NCBI RefSeq assembly: GCF_022201045.2
Contig: NC_068563.1
Span: 29,671,001-29,735,000 of the forward strand
Origin: Citrus sinensis
Taxonomy: Eukaryota > Streptophyta > Magnoliopsida > Sapindales > Rutaceae
Direction of reading: 5' to 3'
Length of the DNA stretch: 64,000 bases
Position numbers and translations under genes: made by a program. Position 1 is the stretch's first letter; every line of letters starts with the position of its first letter. The notes under the pieces were generated by a model. That model saw only the letters and a list, made by a program, of their open reading frames with translations, did not search any database and had not been told where the DNA came from. Below, one piece after another: positions 1 through 12,270 of this stretch.

Positions 1-1940
1 GGGAAGTTGGATAAGTATAACGGTCTTTTAAATCACCAACTGTAAGAGGGTGGCAATTTATTTGTCCAGGTTGAGTCAAATGTATCCTATTTTTTCGTTG
101 GATAAGTGCAACGATCTTTTATATCACCCTCAACTGGTATAAATTACTGAGCTAGTGTGCTGAGATCAAGGAAATAACCATCCATGACAATGAGCCAATT
201 TAAGCTTAGAGAAGGCACTATAGGCAGGGGTTAGCAAATTCAATTAAAAAATTCTATAAGACGTCAACATGCTCTGCCATTTAATATGATCTATAACAAC
301 AACTCAACATCCCTTGAATTTCAGCTCATTTTCAGTTTAATGAATTCATTTCTTTTTCTATGCACCAAATAGGAAGATTTATGCTGAAACTCCCTTCAGC
401 ATACTCTTAACCATATTTATTTTGTGGTTGGCAGGTGTGGGGAGTTGCATTTGGATTCATGCTATTATTTCCTGAAAAAACAAATTTAGCTGTTGAAATT
501 ATTTTTTGGCATCATATTACTAGTTGCCTGATATCAGTTGTTACGAAAAAATATGTCAATGAGATTCTTTGCTTAATAATGGGAATTTGTATTGAGCATT
601 GGTTTTTGAATTATGGTCATTGGACTCGAATTATGGTCATTGGACTTTAGAGTAATGACATATAGGTATATTTGGCATACCGTATTACATGGGATTATAT
701 TATTAGTTAATGTAATGCAATCTCATGTTTGGCAAATTTTTTTATTCATACTATGATGTATCGTAATATAAAGTAATGATAGACATCGTAAATTTTTTAT
801 TTCAAATTTTATCGCAAATGAAATGTCATTCATTGATTAGTTGATAATTTTTTATAAAATCTAAGTGAACTAATTTTATTATTCTCATCAACCAATTAAT
901 GAATGACACATCATTTAGCATAATTTTTTTGGATAAAAATTTTATAATGTGTAGCATTACTCTAGAATACATCATAATGTGAATAGTTCTGCATTAAAAA
1001 AAAACGAACATGGGGTTGGGTTTATGTAGTATGGCACTATTCACATGATTTTTTTTTTACTTTCTTTAGTTAAAATAATAATAAATATATATAATATTAA
1101 ATAAAATTAAAAACTCAAATAATCCGAAAGTATTAATTTAATATAAATATAAATATTAAAATAAAAATATTATTTTATAAAATACCATCTATATTACATT
1201 AAACATAAATATTGTATTATAATTTAATACAATATAATATAATATAACTAGTGTAATACAATACATTGTACTAAAAACGCCCTTATAATATTTATATATA
1301 TAGAAAATCTTGATGAATAATCTTAATTAAAAAGTTAGTAGATTTAAAAAAATAACAATGAAAGGCATAATTTATTTTCATTTCGTAACTTGATGAAAAC
1401 TCGACTGATAAAAATAAATAAATAACAAAAGACTCAATTCAAAAGAGCATTAAAATTTAAACTCCACCTGGATCCAAATTCCGACACGTGCTCATCCTCA
1501 AGAGTGGTTTCTTACCGTTGGATTGACTTTTCTGAATGGTAAATAACAGAAAAGGATCCTTTCATGATATGATCTCTTCTGAATTTTTTAAAATCTTTTA
1601 CCATATATCTTTTAGTGGTAGTGTATGAATAAAATTTAATTATTTATTTATTTATTATTTATTAACTATCAATAAATAATTAAGTTATTTACTCAGAACA
1701 TGATGAAATCACAATAGAATCATGATCCGTAAATAAAAAGCTACGTTAACCAATGAGGTCATACTTGGCGTTTTCCACATTTTCCCTCCTCCTTAAAAAA
1801 AAAATTAAAAAAAAAACTCTTTGGTTAAAAAATTGAAAAAAACTCAACTATTACGTGGCCCACTCTGAGGTAACGCATCAGCTTTTACGGACGCCAAAGA
1901 AGAATCCAAAATGGAATTAAATGTTGCGTCACGTCCGCTT
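1..1940. other. AT-rich intergenic stretch with degenerate repeats
   Basis: No gene could be assigned. Positions 10-45 and 100-140 are a diverged direct repeat (both contain ATAAGT.CAACG/ATAACG followed by TCTTTTA.ATCACC). Positions 435-650 read openly after an acceptor-like TTGGCAG, giving a hydrophobic 71-residue stretch with no ATG start; it could be the last exon of a gene to the left or chance, and I do not recognise it. Positions 608-627 and 628-647 are a perfect-looking 20-bp tandem duplication apart from the last base. From about 660 to 1290 the sequence is very AT-rich and its two edges resemble each other inverted (see the separate candidate element). Confidence 0.5.
660..1290. mobile_element. 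candidate AT-rich MITE
   Basis: The left edge (TTTGGCATACCGTATTACAT) and the inverted right edge (TTTAGTACAATGTATTGTAT, then TACA) resemble each other, and an inverted pair of about 11 bp (ATGTGAATAGT near 978, ACTATTCACAT near 1037) lies inside. No open reading frame is present. Ends and target duplication could not be fixed, so this is a candidate non-autonomous DNA transposon only. A region near 50.6-51.2 kb shows similar wording. Confidence 0.3.
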
Positions 1941-1945
1941 CTCTG

Positions 1946-1953
1946 GAAACTTC
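1946..1953 (+). promoter_or_regulatory. heat-shock-type element upstream of SR45a
   Basis: GAAACTTC is a perfect GAAnnTTC pair, the core of a plant heat-shock element, with a further TTC four bases to its left and another TTC overlapping the next positions. It lies roughly 50 bp before the likely transcript start and about 840 bp before the SR45a ATG, the difference being a 5' leader intron. Arabidopsis SR45a is known to be induced by heat and high light, so the placement makes sense, but a two-unit match arises easily by chance. Confidence 0.4.
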
Positions 1954-2788
1954 TCTCAAATCATTCGCAATATAACGCACTTGCTTATCAACGTTGTTGA
2001 ATTTAGTGATAAGATCTTGTGAGATCGAAAGAGAAGCGAACTCTAACCCAAGGAAGAATCTCGAAACACACAGGCAAGAGAGTAGATTTTACAAGTACTT
2101 GATACGGTACGTTCCTCGCTTTTGTTTCCGCCATAGTTATTTGTAATTTTGATTCCCGATGAGATCTTTAGTTTCATAGAATTTGCTTTTAGTTATTTAG
2201 CAAAATTAATTAAAATTCAAGTAAAAGTAGTAGAATTGAAATTTTCTGGTATAATTTGAATATAATATTTGCAATTTTTTAGCATGTTGGTATAATTATT
2301 TGTTTCCGGAAATTAGAAATACAGAACAGAAGATTGAGAAGAGTCTTGAAAGGTAGATTTTAGATGCTAATTTAGAATTGTATATCAATTTATTTTACAA
2401 TTGGAGCACTAAAGTTTCTGATATAATTTAATTAGGATGCTGGCAATCTTTAGCATTTTATGTATAATTCTTTGTTTCTGGAAATTGGTGAAACAGAAAA
2501 TTGATTAGGAGTTTTTAGAGATATAATTTTGATGCGATCTTAAAATCTAATTTTAAATTTGAAGATAGTTTTATTTTTCTTTTTCGATGTTGTAATTTTG
2601 TATCTAAATTGAAGAAGAAAGGTCTCAAGTGTATGTTTGGATGAAGATTTTGTGTTTAATTAGTTTGTGTAATTGTATATGTATTTGTAAATTAAGTGGC
2701 TTTTTTTCTAGTAAAAAAATGAAATAGAATTTAATATCACATGCAATTGATGATTAAGAATGACGTCTTGGCTTTTGATTTGTTATAG

Positions 2789-4723
2789 ATGTCTTACTCT
2801 AGGAGGTCAAGGTATTCACGCTCTTCTTCACCATACAATAGATACGGCAGGTCAATGTCTAGGTCAATGTCTCGCAGCCGATCAAGGTATTATATATGCT
2901 CTTCCTTCGTTCATTTTTCTGTTTGTGCTGGTTTATTAATTTTGTGAATGTTTTCATTTTAAATTTTCTTGGCAGGAGCCGATCAAGTGATGCGGAAAAT
3001 CCTGGCAACAATTTGTATGTAACAGGATTGTCACCTCGTATCACCAAAAGAGAACTTGAGAAGCATTTTGCAGCTGAGGGAAAGGTTAGCATTTTATTCA
3101 TTGTTTTTCTTTTCCATTACTCAAAAGGCTGATGAGTGAAATCATGGTTTGATGCTATGTGAGAGTGATTCTTATGTGCTGTTTTTGTCTTTAGGTGATT
3201 GATGTTCACCTTGTGGTCGATCCGTGGACAAGAGAGTCTCGTGGTTTTGGGTTTGTTACGATGGCCACAGTTGAGGAGGCTGACCGTTGCATCAAGTATT
3301 TGGATCGTTCTGTTCTTGAGGGTCGCATCATTACTGTGGAGAGGGTAATAGTTTACACAATTCAAGCCTGTTGGTTTTACTGATGGATTCATTGAATTCT
3401 TGATTATTGTTCGCTTATCACTGTATTCAAATTTCGGATGATTTGTTATTGGTTCTTGGAATTTGAAAGTTGTTTGCTTCTTTCGACTTTGAAGTTTTTG
3501 TGGCAGCAGGTTAGCTGTGTGTAGCAGCTCTTCACCAAACTCCAAAAGTCATACAACTTAACAAACAAACAAATCAAATACATCAACAAGAATCAGACTG
3601 TTAGGGTTGTATGCCCTGCATTTCTCTCTTCTTTTAGCAATTAAATCTTGTGCTGTTCAGTTTATTATTATAATGTTGATAATTGAATCAATTTTATGCA
3701 ACTAAGTATACCTGAATGTATTTGTGATATATCCTATCTATTAAAAGTATAGGGAAAAAAGCAAGGTAACAAATGCATCTTCCAGCCATCTCCTTTTTGT
3801 TTATTGGTTTGCTAATTCGTCCATCTCACTCATCTCTTGTAGGCAAGGAGGCGGAGAGGGCGAACTCCCACTCCAGGAAGGTATTTGGGGCTGAGAACCA
3901 TTCGTGGTAGGTGACTTATGCCCTATTGATCTTGTAATGTTACATATCTTTTAGTAGGTAGTTGTGATTATCTCTTTGCATTGTTGATGTTGATGCAGTC
4001 TGTCGTCGATCACCTAGCAACTCTCCTCCTCGTCGATCTCCAAGCTACTCTCCTTATCGTTGGAGCAGAAGTCGTTCTCCCAGTTATTCATCTGAACGGA
4101 GCAGGGACAGATCTTACTCTCCTGACTATAGGAGGAGGAGGCCTTACTCCCCTAATTATAGCCGGCGTAGATCATACTCATCTTACTACAGTCGGCGCCG
4201 TTCTTATTCTCGTTCCCGTTCCCCTTATAGTAGGTCTCCAGATGACCGCGGCTATCGGAGGTGTGACCGTTCTTACTCTCCATATGACTCCAGATATGAT
4301 GACCGTTACCATCGGAGGCGTGATCGATCATACTCTCCATATGACTCCAAATACGATGACTGTTACTATCGGAGGCGTGACCGTTCATACTCTCCATCTG
4401 AGTCATCGGATGGCCGATACTATGGAAGGCACCGTTATCGTTCAATTTCCCGAAGTCCTACACCGCCGCGAAGGAGAAGCTCTAGGAGGAGCTATTCACG
4501 TAGTATTAGCCCCAAACGGAGGATTAACTCAAGAAGCTCGAGGAGGAGCTACTCTCAGAGTGTATCCCCAAGGCCTAGGAAGAGTCTTTCCTGTGGGGGG
4601 TCATCCAAGCGGGGTAACTCTCGAGGGAGCTACTCTAGGGGCCCTTCTAGGAGCCCAAGTGCAAGTTCTAGATCTCTCTCAAGATCTGTTAGCTCTAGGT
4701 CTACTTCACCGAAATCATCATAA
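2789..4723 (+). CDS. SR45a: SR45a-type serine/arginine-rich splicing factor
   Basis: Coding exons 2789-2886, 2976-3084, 3195-3344, 3843-3906 and 3999-4723 join in frame to 381 residues. Upstream, a leader exon ends near 2106 and its intron ends at the AG directly before the ATG. Residues 1-37 are an N-terminal RS region; one RRM follows with RNP2 LYVTGL (46-51) and RNP1 RGFGFVTM (85-92); then the conserved ARRRRGRTPTPGRYLGLR linker and a long C-terminal RS domain rich in RSYSP, SRSPS and YRRR repeats. This N-RS/RRM/RS-C order and the linker identify SR45a (transformer-2-like) rather than other SR proteins. It acts in the nucleus in splice-site choice. The 498-bp intron 3345-3842 contains a plausible stop-carrying cassette exon. 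It is convergent with the phosphorylase gene to its right. Confidence 0.93.
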
Positions 4724-5845
4724 GATGAACTTGACTGTCCTATGTATAAGGGCTGTGCTTTATAGATATCTGGCCATGCAGGCATCCTTCTGCATATGTG
4801 GGAGTTTATTCTTCAGTTTATTCTTCAGTTATGCAGTGACCTAGTTTGTGACTGTTATTAATAATTGGCTTATGGCAAATATTAACCCCTGATATTATTA
4901 TGAGCCGTCTTTTCCTCCTGTTTTTTTCGCAATGTTTAATTTTGATTGACTTAGTTTTATTCGATGTCATGACTAGCAACTTGTTTCTGCGATTGTGGTT
5001 TTGTTCTTCATGCTGCAGGGGTGGGTTGGATTCCAAATTTTATGATTTTGTTTAGGCTGGCGCTAAGTTACGTTCACGTAACTTGCGTCCCTCTCACGGT
5101 TATAGTTACCGGCTTTACCAGGGATACTGTAACTGTGAGAGGGACGTAACTTAGGCCCTCCCTTTTGTTTATTATGGCCTGTTTAAAGATCCTGTTTAAG
5201 TCGATTATACCTTATTTATTTTCACTTGATTTTACTGCCAAAATAAGATTTCTGATGGTGCCTTGTGGATTCTGTGCCTGGATTTTGGATATTTCCTAGG
5301 ATCTTGCTCCATGCAAACCCCGTTCTTTTTAATACCGGACGCGTGGTGTGACTTTCATATGAAGTGTTGTAAATCATCGATGCAGGTGCATTTCGGTGCT
5401 CGGCTCCATTTATTCAATTTTATAGTACAGAAACAAAGATTGCTCATGCTACACGGCATTTGCAGTTCTTCGAGGAGCCAGAATGTTACATGTGGATAGC
5501 CGGTGCTAGCCCACAAGCAGAGCACGATCTTTGGGGGTAAAAGAAAAACAAAAAAACAAAAAAAATGGTATATCATAATTCCTTCGTACTATATCTGTAA
5601 TGACAAATGATGTAATTCTTCAAAACCTGGAAATTCTTATAAAGATAGAATTGTTTAAGAAATTACAACTTAAAACTTATCTGACAGAGCGATGTTTGAG
5701 TAATCAAATGATGGTTAAGACGGAGAGACAAGTTTAGTTAATGATCCCCACAGATTGTGGATTTCCTTTCATTTTCTTCCCATCTTAATACATCCTTCCA
5801 AGAAATTATATAACCTATTGCACATGAAATTTTTTTGCACTTGAA
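4724..5845. other. convergent 3' region between SR45a and the phosphorylase gene
   Basis: This stretch holds the SR45a 3' untranslated region, a 108-bp palindromic MITE, and the 3' untranslated region of the phosphorylase gene on the other strand. No open frame here looks coding. I could not pick a single poly(A) site by eye. Confidence 0.6.
5055..5162. mobile_element. palindromic MITE, copy 1 (Mutator-like target duplication)
   Basis: The 108-bp element begins GGCTGGCGCTAAGTTACG and its far end reads, inverted, GGGAGGGCCTAAGTTACG, so almost the whole element folds into one hairpin. It is flanked by a perfect 9-bp direct repeat, TTTTGTTTA (5046-5054 and 5163-5171), the size made by Mutator-like transposases. 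A second copy with its own 9-bp duplication is at 44266-44383. It has no coding capacity and lies about 330 bp past the SR45a stop. Confidence 0.85.
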
Positions 5846-8800
5846 TCATGCTGTACGGCATTCTGTTATGTTCCAGATTTCCTTAGCATACTGTGCAATT
5901 GTGCGATCACTGCTGAATTTCCCACTGCCAGCTGTACTTAATATAGACATCTTCAGCCACTTCTTCCGGTCCCTGACAGGAGACATACATCGCAATAACA
6001 TAAGATACAATATTAGAATTTATAAGTATATTGAATATCATAAAGACAGCCAGGATACAAGAACGAAACAGCAACTTGAGATCATTAGGGTTCACGTTTT
6101 ATTTTAACTTACAGACTCAGTTCAGTTTGAGCTTACAGCTTATGTTGGCTAGTGAGCTAAAATTATTTGCTTTCACAGCATGTCTGTCCAACCTCTACAT
6201 TTTCCTTTTGTATCAAGCTAGGGGAAAGTTAAAACAACTTCATGGTGTGTGGTTTTCTTGTAAAGAAAGAGTAAGTTTGATATTTTAGATCTAAGGAAGA
6301 GTGTGCCTCGTTTAGGCTGGTAAAAGAAACACATTTGTGTTTGAGGAAAGAGAGTGACAACAAGGTCAGATGTCATCAAAGTCAGTCTCGTAAAGTTTTT
6401 ATATATGATTCTTTTGCAAGCAGATAAAATACTGCATTACAAGTCTATTTCAAAATATAATACTTTTGGACTTGATATTAGGATTGCGAATGTCTTACTT
6501 GTAAGCTTGGTCAACTCTGTCCTGAGCCTCTAAGTAACTTGGGAAGTCATAACCAACTAGAAAATAATCACCACGACCATAACCAGTGTTCCCCTCCAGG
6601 GAATCAAGAAGCGGGTTGTAGTCATAGCTTCCAAATGCTCCACTTCTTATAAATTGCTTGGCCTCTTCAAACCGAGGATCTGGTTTGAACTGTATGATTG
6701 ACATGGCTAATGTTAGACAAGGAAATTCAAGTCGCATGGTCAATACTTGGTATCATCTCAAAATAAAATATTGGCTGTTTAATCTACTGAACTAACGGAA
6801 GAAACAGAAATTCATACCAATCCATCTTCTCTTTCCTTACGCAGCTTAGGGACTTGTTCTGCTACTGCACCAAAGAGAAAGAAATTCTCCTCTCCTATCT
6901 CCTGCCTGATTTCCACATTAGCTCCATCCAATGTTCCTATAATGAGGCAACCATTTAGAGAAAATTTCATGTTGCTTGTGCCACTTGCCTCCATGCCTGC
7001 TGTGCTAATATGCTGAGATAGCTCACTTCCTGGAATAAGCAACTCTGCAACAGAGACATTGTAATTTGGAACAAATACCACCTTCAAATAACTATTGACC
7101 TCAGGATCGGTGTTGACGACTTCACCAACATCATTAACCAACTTTACTATTCTTTTTGCGTTTGTATATGTTGCAAATGCTTTCCCTCCAATCATAATGG
7201 TGCGTGGAGTAGTTTTCTTCCGCTCCTGAGGGCTCATCTCCTGTCGTAGTCTTTAAGGTTAGAGTGAAATTGCAGTACAATACATGCTTAAGACAGAACA
7301 AACAAATATACATGAGTTATTTAAAAAAAAAAAAACCTAATATGCATGAATGTACGAAAACAAGTTTACGCATGCATATCTTTGATGAAAGTTTTATTAC
7401 ATATACACACACTTATTCTTGCCAAAGTTGAAAATACAGAAATGAATCCATGAAAAATACATAAAGATGGATGTGGCATTTAGTAGAAACAGAAGGAATG
7501 GGCATCGTGGAGAGTTTGATTATAAAGATCCTGGTATTTGGTGAATTGAGCTACAAAATTGGTCTACATGACCATATTTGAATGATAATTGTCATTAACA
7601 ATGATTAACAACTTACGACTGGAAGTGTCATAAGCTTATAATACCTTCAACTTCTTGTATCTGTAGATTGCGCCCAAAATATTTAGCAGTTGTCTCTTGT
7701 ATTCATGAATGCGCTTGACTTGTATGTCAAATAAGCTATTAGGATCAATCGTTACACCTGTTACTCGCCATATGTAGTCTGCCAAATGTTTCTTACTGGC
7801 CATCTTAGCAGATTCCCATTCAGCTTGGAGTTCTGTGTTGTCAGCAAACTTTAGAAGCAAGTATCAGTAAAACAACTACATTATCGCTGATTACAGGAAT
7901 CATTTCCTTCTAGAAACTTTTATTTCATATATACCTGACGAAGACCTACAAGCAGGTCAAGGTTTGTAACCCACTGATCGGTTTTTAACCATTTTGTGAT
8001 AATTTTGCTGAGCTCAGGATTGCAAAACCGGAGCCATCGACGAGGAGTAATGCCATTAGTTTTATTTTGGAGTTTGTTTGGCCATAGAGAAACATAGTCA
8101 GCGAACAAGTCGGCCTTTAAGATATCACTGTGCAACTGAGCAACACCATTTACCTGTAAAGGGATCAGCTATTTTAGGCTAAAGACTTAGATCAAATCCA
8201 ATCAGATCCAAAAAGAAAAAGAGGCTCCCCACTAAAAAAATAAAAGGTAGAAGAGAGTTAAAATAGTTAAGGAATGACAAATCAGGGACTGGAAAGAAAA
8301 GTAAATGAATGTATCCGAACTAATAGTCGTTCAATCTTTCAACCTAACAATAATAAGATCTACATGGAAAACTATGACCTTTAAAACTCAATCTTTTGCA
8401 ATGGGTGATTGTTGGATGGAATAAATACACCAGCAATAAGATTATATTCTAACAATCAAAAAAGATCTTTTTCAGACGGAGAACATTTAAAATTAATAGC
8501 TTTAACAAGATGATTTACATTTATTGTGCAACAGCTATCCATATATCAAATATTATCAGCAATAAGCTCAAATTCTAACAATCAAAAAAGATGAACTTCA
8601 TCTTAAAAGTTCAAGGAATAGACCTCTTACCGTATGCGCAGATACTACACATAAGTTTGCCATCCTAACAACCGGCTTTTTGGGATTATTATCCAAGATG
8701 CACATGCTGGGAATCTTACTCTCAAGGTCACTCCTTGTGGAACGGACCATTGCAATGAACTGCAAAATATAACAATTAGAATAAAATACATCACTTGTAG

Positions 8801-11800
8801 AAGACAAGATAACAGATAAAAGATGTGGGGGATATACTCTCTTGTCAATCTCTTCAATTATTTCCATATGGCGAGGAAGAAGCTTCCACATTACTGCTTG
8901 TGACCACTTCTCAAGTGCTTCAGGAAGTACTGTGTGATTGGTATAAGCAACAGTCCTGGTTCCATTACATATTTTTCACTGATTAGGTCCCAAAGCAATT
9001 GTGCACCACAAAGGCCAAAAGCAACTTCAGCAGCAGATGCTGTAAATTGAAAATTTTCAGAAAATAAAGCAAGGCACCTTGTTGTTATATCCCATGCTTC
9101 ATCCCATCCAAGTCCTTCCTCATCCATTAGCAATCGCATCAACTCTGGAATTGCAAGTGTTGGATGAGTATCATTCAGTTGTACAGCTACCTTGCTGGGA
9201 AATTCAGACCACTGCCTTCCACTTTTCCTCTCCTTGAATCTAAGAATCATATCCTGTATCGAGCTCAAATTTAGAACCAAAAGGAAATAATAATATATCT
9301 AATATTTAGTCTCAAAATCAGTAGTACAATCAAAAGAAGGATAGCATCCTTGAGGGCAGCGAACAAAATGTGAGATGATGAATCTAGGGTGTTGAAACAA
9401 CTCTATTTGTACACCATTTGAGTAGAAAACTGCACTTAGCAAACATGGAAGAATCTAAATTTATACATTTTGTTTGAACTCTAAACCTATAAACATGTTC
9501 ACTTCTTATGAACTAACAAATTCAAGTTAATTCCATACATCACGGACTAAATCATTACATAAGATTGGCATGAATCTATAGGTGTAGATGGTTTATCTTC
9601 AGGTTCTGCAGACGAAGTGTAAACTTAACTAAATAGCAAACGGGCACCGAGCCAATTTACCAGCAGGCCTATATAGTCATTAAAGGCTGAATTGACCAAC
9701 CTGAAGTGAAGCACTGCAGAGAAAGAATTGTTGTTTCAGCCTTAAAAGCTTCCCTTCTTCAGTAGAATCCCCGGGGTAGAGCACAGTACAAATCTGCATG
9801 TTAACCCTTTAATGAAGGTAAAAATTATGCAAACATGCAAAGGGGTAGACTTGGACTAGTAGTGTGGACTGATAAGACTAGACCAAGGAAAAAAACGATC
9901 TGTTTCCTTTAAAAGCTTGGAAACAGAAGATGGTCATTTATAATATTCTTTCTATACAGCTTAAATGAAAGAAGGGGGAAAGAGGAGAGAGAGGAGCTTT
10001 TTGATGTTGAGTTTTTTAACCAAGAAAATATCTATATTTAAGCAGAACCAAGAAGGTGATGGCTGAAGATTGTCACTCAATTATCATAAACTAAGCAAAG
10101 TAGGCAATTTCATAGATGGGCAAATTTTCATTAGATCATATTCACTCTCAGGATTCTTGATAGCTAACCTGTTGAGCTCGAGAATGAAGCTGTGCAGCAG
10201 ATTCGTATTGTCCATCATTAAACTGAAATAAATTGAAATCCTCAGCGCTAGCTTTAGCGTCCCAGAGACGAAGACTGATAGTGTTCTTGGTTTTGTACCC
10301 TGGAATTGGTATATCATAAGCTACGGCTTGGACAACTTCACCCCCAACCCATTTTCTCCTGTAACACATTCAAAGGTAGGTATCACTTGATGAATTATAT
10401 GTTTTAGAGAAACCATACTGCTTGTGCACTTGGCAAAAGCATTGGAAATACATCAGGGATACTTCAAAGATGAACTTATAGGAATGAAAATGTATTAACC
10501 ACTCCACTCTATGCAATAATTAATTCTAAAATTAACACTCACGTTCCATTTGGATTAACCATAACACTCCCAAAAAATCTGACCGGAAATACCACATCAT
10601 GCCTGACAACTTCCCAAGGACTAAATTTCTGCAACATTACCATGAAAGTAATCCATAAGCAATTTTCCAAGGAATAAGAAATACAAGACGGAACCTCCAA
10701 GTAGAGTTAAACCTCAAGCCAATCTTCAGCAACTTCTTCTTGACCCTGCTTGGTGATCTTCTGCTTGAACAGCCCATACCGGTATCTCAAACCATAACCC
10801 CATGCAGGCAAATTCAATGTTGCCATGGAGTCTAAGAAGCATGAAGCTAGCCTGCCCAGCCCACCATTTCCTAGTGCAGCATCTTTTTCCTGCAAATTTC
10901 CAATTCAAATAACATCATCAACTTTCTGAACAGTGTACCTGAAGTTGGATCCATATCAAAGTCCACTGTAAACCAACAGCAGAAATTTGGTAAGATTTGA
11001 GGCCCTGTTAATAGATCAACTGATGGCTACTCAACCACAAGATAGTAGGATTGTCATTGCCTCAATAAAAGAGAAAGCGTAGAGTAAAAGTCTGATTTGG
11101 GGATGCCATAGAGAAAAGCGAAAAGACCTTCATGCTAGAATTGGAATTAATATGTTCAACACCATCAAGATCATGCCTTACGAAACCACAGGCCTGAAAT
11201 CCATTTACCTGTTCAGCTATCTCCTCAAGGACATGCCCCAAATTATTTAAAGCATCAGCATATGCATTCTGAATGTCCAAACTGCCAATTGCATTAGTCA
11301 AAGTCCTTCCTTGAAGAAATTCCATTGATAGGTAGTATGTTTGCTTCGGATCAACTTTATTAAAATGGTGGTATGTCTCATTCCATTGCTGTCAAAACAA
11401 TCAAATGATAAACAAAACAAAAACATTTAACCTATTTGTAAATCATGATTTAAAATTTTAGAAAATATCACCAAACTAATCATATCATGAAGTAATTACA
11501 GCTTTGTGTATCTCAGATCACAAATCGCAATATCATGCATGCATTAAAGTCAACCATGCAATGATTCATGGATCATTTCCTTATAGTCTATCCAGCTAAA
11601 AAGCAAAAGTAATAACGGAGCTGCTGTATATTTCATGAGTTTCTATTTCTACGATAACGCAAACTCTAAGTCGTGTCATTAAGGTTATAAAGAAAATGAG
11701 TACTACTACACGTACAAATTAACTACACAAACTCATCCATACAAAGCGACATGACATGATTTCACTAAAACAATGAAAAAGCATTTTCTATTCTCTCCCA

Positions 11801-11951
11801 TTATTTCAAATAAAAATAACATATCAAAAAAGAATCATGACATAACCAAACAGATCTAACCACATAAAAAAATAAATAAATATCTACTTATATACACTCA
11901 GAGAGAAGGAAGTAAAGGAAGCAAACTGTAACTAAATTTCAAGTCATTATC

Positions 11952-12012
<61 letters not shown>

Positions 12013-12270
12013 AAGAATAAAGGATGAAACTTCACAAACATGATAGCTTAGAAATTTTACTTGAATAAGACGATCGCGGACACTCTCCGCCGTGGCAAAG
12101 AAAGCTTGCTCCGGCTCGAACTTAGTCGGCGAGAAATGAGGACTGTACTGCACGTGGTAACTTATATTTGATGCAATCGCCGATGGTTCATTAGCCAATG
12201 GATTCGCAGCCGCCGGAATTTTCGCCAGTTTGGCCGCCTCATTCTTTCCGTTTGCTTTCGCATCCGCCAT
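5846..12270 (-). CDS. PHS2: alpha-glucan phosphorylase, cytosolic H isozyme
   Basis: Fourteen exons, in order 12270-12061, 11388-11209, 10889-10713, 10628-10543, 10358-10169, 9793-9701, 9253-9078, 8955-8838, 8759-8631, 8153-7935, 7848-7645, 7240-6818, 6689-6499 and 5972-5846, give 840 residues, the usual length for this isozyme. It transfers glucosyl units between phosphate and alpha-1,4-glucans (EC 2.4.1.1) and in plants acts on cytosolic heteroglycan from starch breakdown. The pyridoxal-phosphate lysine lies in [10 protein letters not shown] (about Lys686); QLNDTHP, HEYKRQ and NGITPRRW are family motifs. There is no transit peptide and no long insertion of the plastidial L type. The ATG at 12270 is the first in frame. 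Intron 1 carries a long TA microsatellite near its donor. Confidence 0.96.
11957..12010. repeat. (TA)n microsatellite in intron 1 of PHS2
   Basis: About 27 uninterrupted TA units lie inside the first intron of the phosphorylase gene, about 50 bp past the exon 1 donor in the direction of transcription. Such tracts vary in length between individuals. Confidence 0.95.

Noticed and set aside
435-650. A coding gene at the left edge
   Set aside because: There is no ATG, no recognisable domain, and a tandem repeat fills its end; kept only as a remark.
3981-4844. A 287-residue open frame across the last SR45a exon
   Set aside because: It is the +1 frame of the RS repeats; the repeated codons keep that frame open. 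The frame joined to the RRM exons gives the true RS domain.
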